A stretch of 64,000 nt of DNA from Treponema sp. (GTDB lineage: Bacteria > Spirochaetota > Spirochaetia > Treponematales > Breznakiellaceae), in the NCBI GenBank assembly GCA_009781635.1, contig WQXU01000009.1, positions 1-64,000 on the forward strand. The letters run 5' to 3'. Positions 63,557 through 64,000 of the stretch are shown here, piece after piece. Numbering within the stretch: position 1 is the first letter of the stretch; every line of letters begins with the position of its first letter. Position numbers and translations under genes: made by a program. The notes under the pieces are model-generated. The model did no database searches, had not been told where the DNA came from, and saw only the letters and a list, made by a program, of their open reading frames with translations.

Positions 63557-64000
63557 ATGGAAGAAAGAATAAAGATATCAATAAAAAATCTAAATTGTTT
63601 CTTCGGCCAAAAACAGGTTATAAACGATCTTAATATCGATATCCGCGCAAATGAGATACTGTCTGTTTTCGGTCCTGCAAACTCGGGGATCACAACATTA
63701 TTGCGCACTCTAAACCGCCTCTGCGATTTAAATCCTGAGGCGCGCATAGAAGGCGGGATTCTTATGGATGCGTTGGATATATTTGATCCTGCCATCAGTG
63801 TAACAGAGCTGCGCCGGAAAGTTGGAATGGTTTTTGACGTGCCGACTCCGCTTCCGGTTTCAATTTTTGACAATATTGCATACGGCCCGCGCTTAAGCGG
63901 CAATAAAAATAAAAACGATATTGATGATATCGTTGAGCAGTCCTTAAGCATGGCAGTGTTATGGGATGAGGTTAAAGACAGGCTTAAAATACCTGCTATG
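63557..64000 (+). CDS. second PstB-like ATPase, Walker A lysine missing (partial)
   Basis: The window ends inside this gene; 148 residues are visible. It aligns with PstB throughout (NLNCFFGQKQVINDLNIDI, LRRKVGMVF, SIFDNIAYGPRLSG, LWDEVKDRL). The Walker A reads GPANSGITT, with Ile45 where the ATP-binding Lys must be, and the Q-loop Gln is Asp94 (VFDVPTP). Such a site cannot hydrolyse ATP normally. The signature, Walker B and H-loop lie past the window end. It follows pstA by 6 bp. It is likely the degenerate half of a heterodimer with the first PstB. Confidence 0.85.
   Translation, partial: MEERIKISIKNLNCFFGQKQVINDLNIDIRANEILSVFGPANSGITTLLRTLNRLCDLNPEARIEGGILMDALDIFDPAISVTELRRKVGMVFDVPTPLPVSIFDNIAYGPRLSGNKNKNDIDDIVEQSLSMAVLWDEVKDRLKIPAM

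Noticed and set aside
1-64000. tRNA, rRNA, CRISPR array, prophage or IS element
   Set aside because: No cloverleaf-like gene, regularly spaced repeat array, transposase or phage structural gene was noticed on reading both strands.

Overview
This 64-kb window looks like the chromosome of a spirochete close to Treponema. This is inferred from gene content and not proven by a marker gene: a che cluster carrying cheX, many lipoproteins with Spirochaete-like lipoboxes (LSC/LSG-C), a stand-alone HprK-HPr pair with no PTS permease beside it, a fused one-chain pyruvate:ferredoxin oxidoreductase, and CotH and lamin-tail lipoproteins. The last group points to an anaerobic, gut- or sediment-type organism. 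I saw no rRNA, tRNA, CRISPR array, prophage or transposase.

Layout. 0.1-2.8 kb: two tandem membrane-bound LuxR-type regulators with a repeat-rich extracytoplasmic domain. 2.8-11.6 kb (minus strand): a chemotaxis operon running double receiver protein, cheA (two CheW-like domains), cheW, mcp, cheB, cheR, cheY, cheX. 11.9-13.5 kb: an APH-fold kinase and a GyrI-like protein. 13.8-18.5 kb: a lamin-tail lipoprotein and a CotH-kinase lipoprotein. 18.6-28.6 kb: an AT-rich accessory island with DinB-like and EamA genes, a PPOX-like protein, a broken GNAT gene, a palindrome-rich spacer, a BcgI-like restriction-modification pair, and a MarR-controlled operon of a membrane protein, a radical SAM enzyme and a CDP-alcohol phosphatidyltransferase. 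28.6-37.5 kb: nucleotidyltransferase, purC, mcp, an OFA-type MFS transporter behind a small ORF and a terminator-like leader, PtsN-like IIA, a truncated glycosidase fragment, a lytic transglycosylase, serA and serC. 37.7-39.1 kb: an AAA/DUF4143 ATPase between two 33-bp direct repeats. 39.2-45.3 kb: hprK, ptsH, ntrY-like, ntrX-like, lexA, holA. 45.2-50.8 kb (minus): a hybrid histidine kinase broken into two frames exactly at its H-box, an HD-GYP response regulator and an mcp. 51.1-56.8 kb: nifJ, a receiver, and two FKBP-type isomerases. 56.8-64 kb: phoR-phoB-phoU divergent from pstB1-pstS-pstC-pstA-pstB2, the last gene cut by the window end.

How the genes work together. Most of the window is signalling: three MCPs, a full CheA/W/B/R/Y/X set, one HD-GYP output, NtrYX and PhoRB. 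Nutrient control includes HprK/HPr/IIA (carbon or nitrogen state) and Pst/Pho (phosphate). Core metabolism appears as nifJ, serA, serC and purC.

Most notable observations: (1) the two Pst ATPases carry complementary defects (PstB1 has LAMGQ in place of LSGGQ; PstB2 lacks the Walker A lysine and the Q-loop glutamine), which predicts an asymmetric heterodimer; (2) the MarR operon pairing a radical SAM enzyme with a phosphatidyltransferase; (3) the histidine kinase split at HEIRTP/MNAILG; (4) the small GTG-started membrane ORF plus attenuator-like terminator in front of the MFS transporter; (5) LuxR regulators with the reverse of the CadC/ToxR topology.
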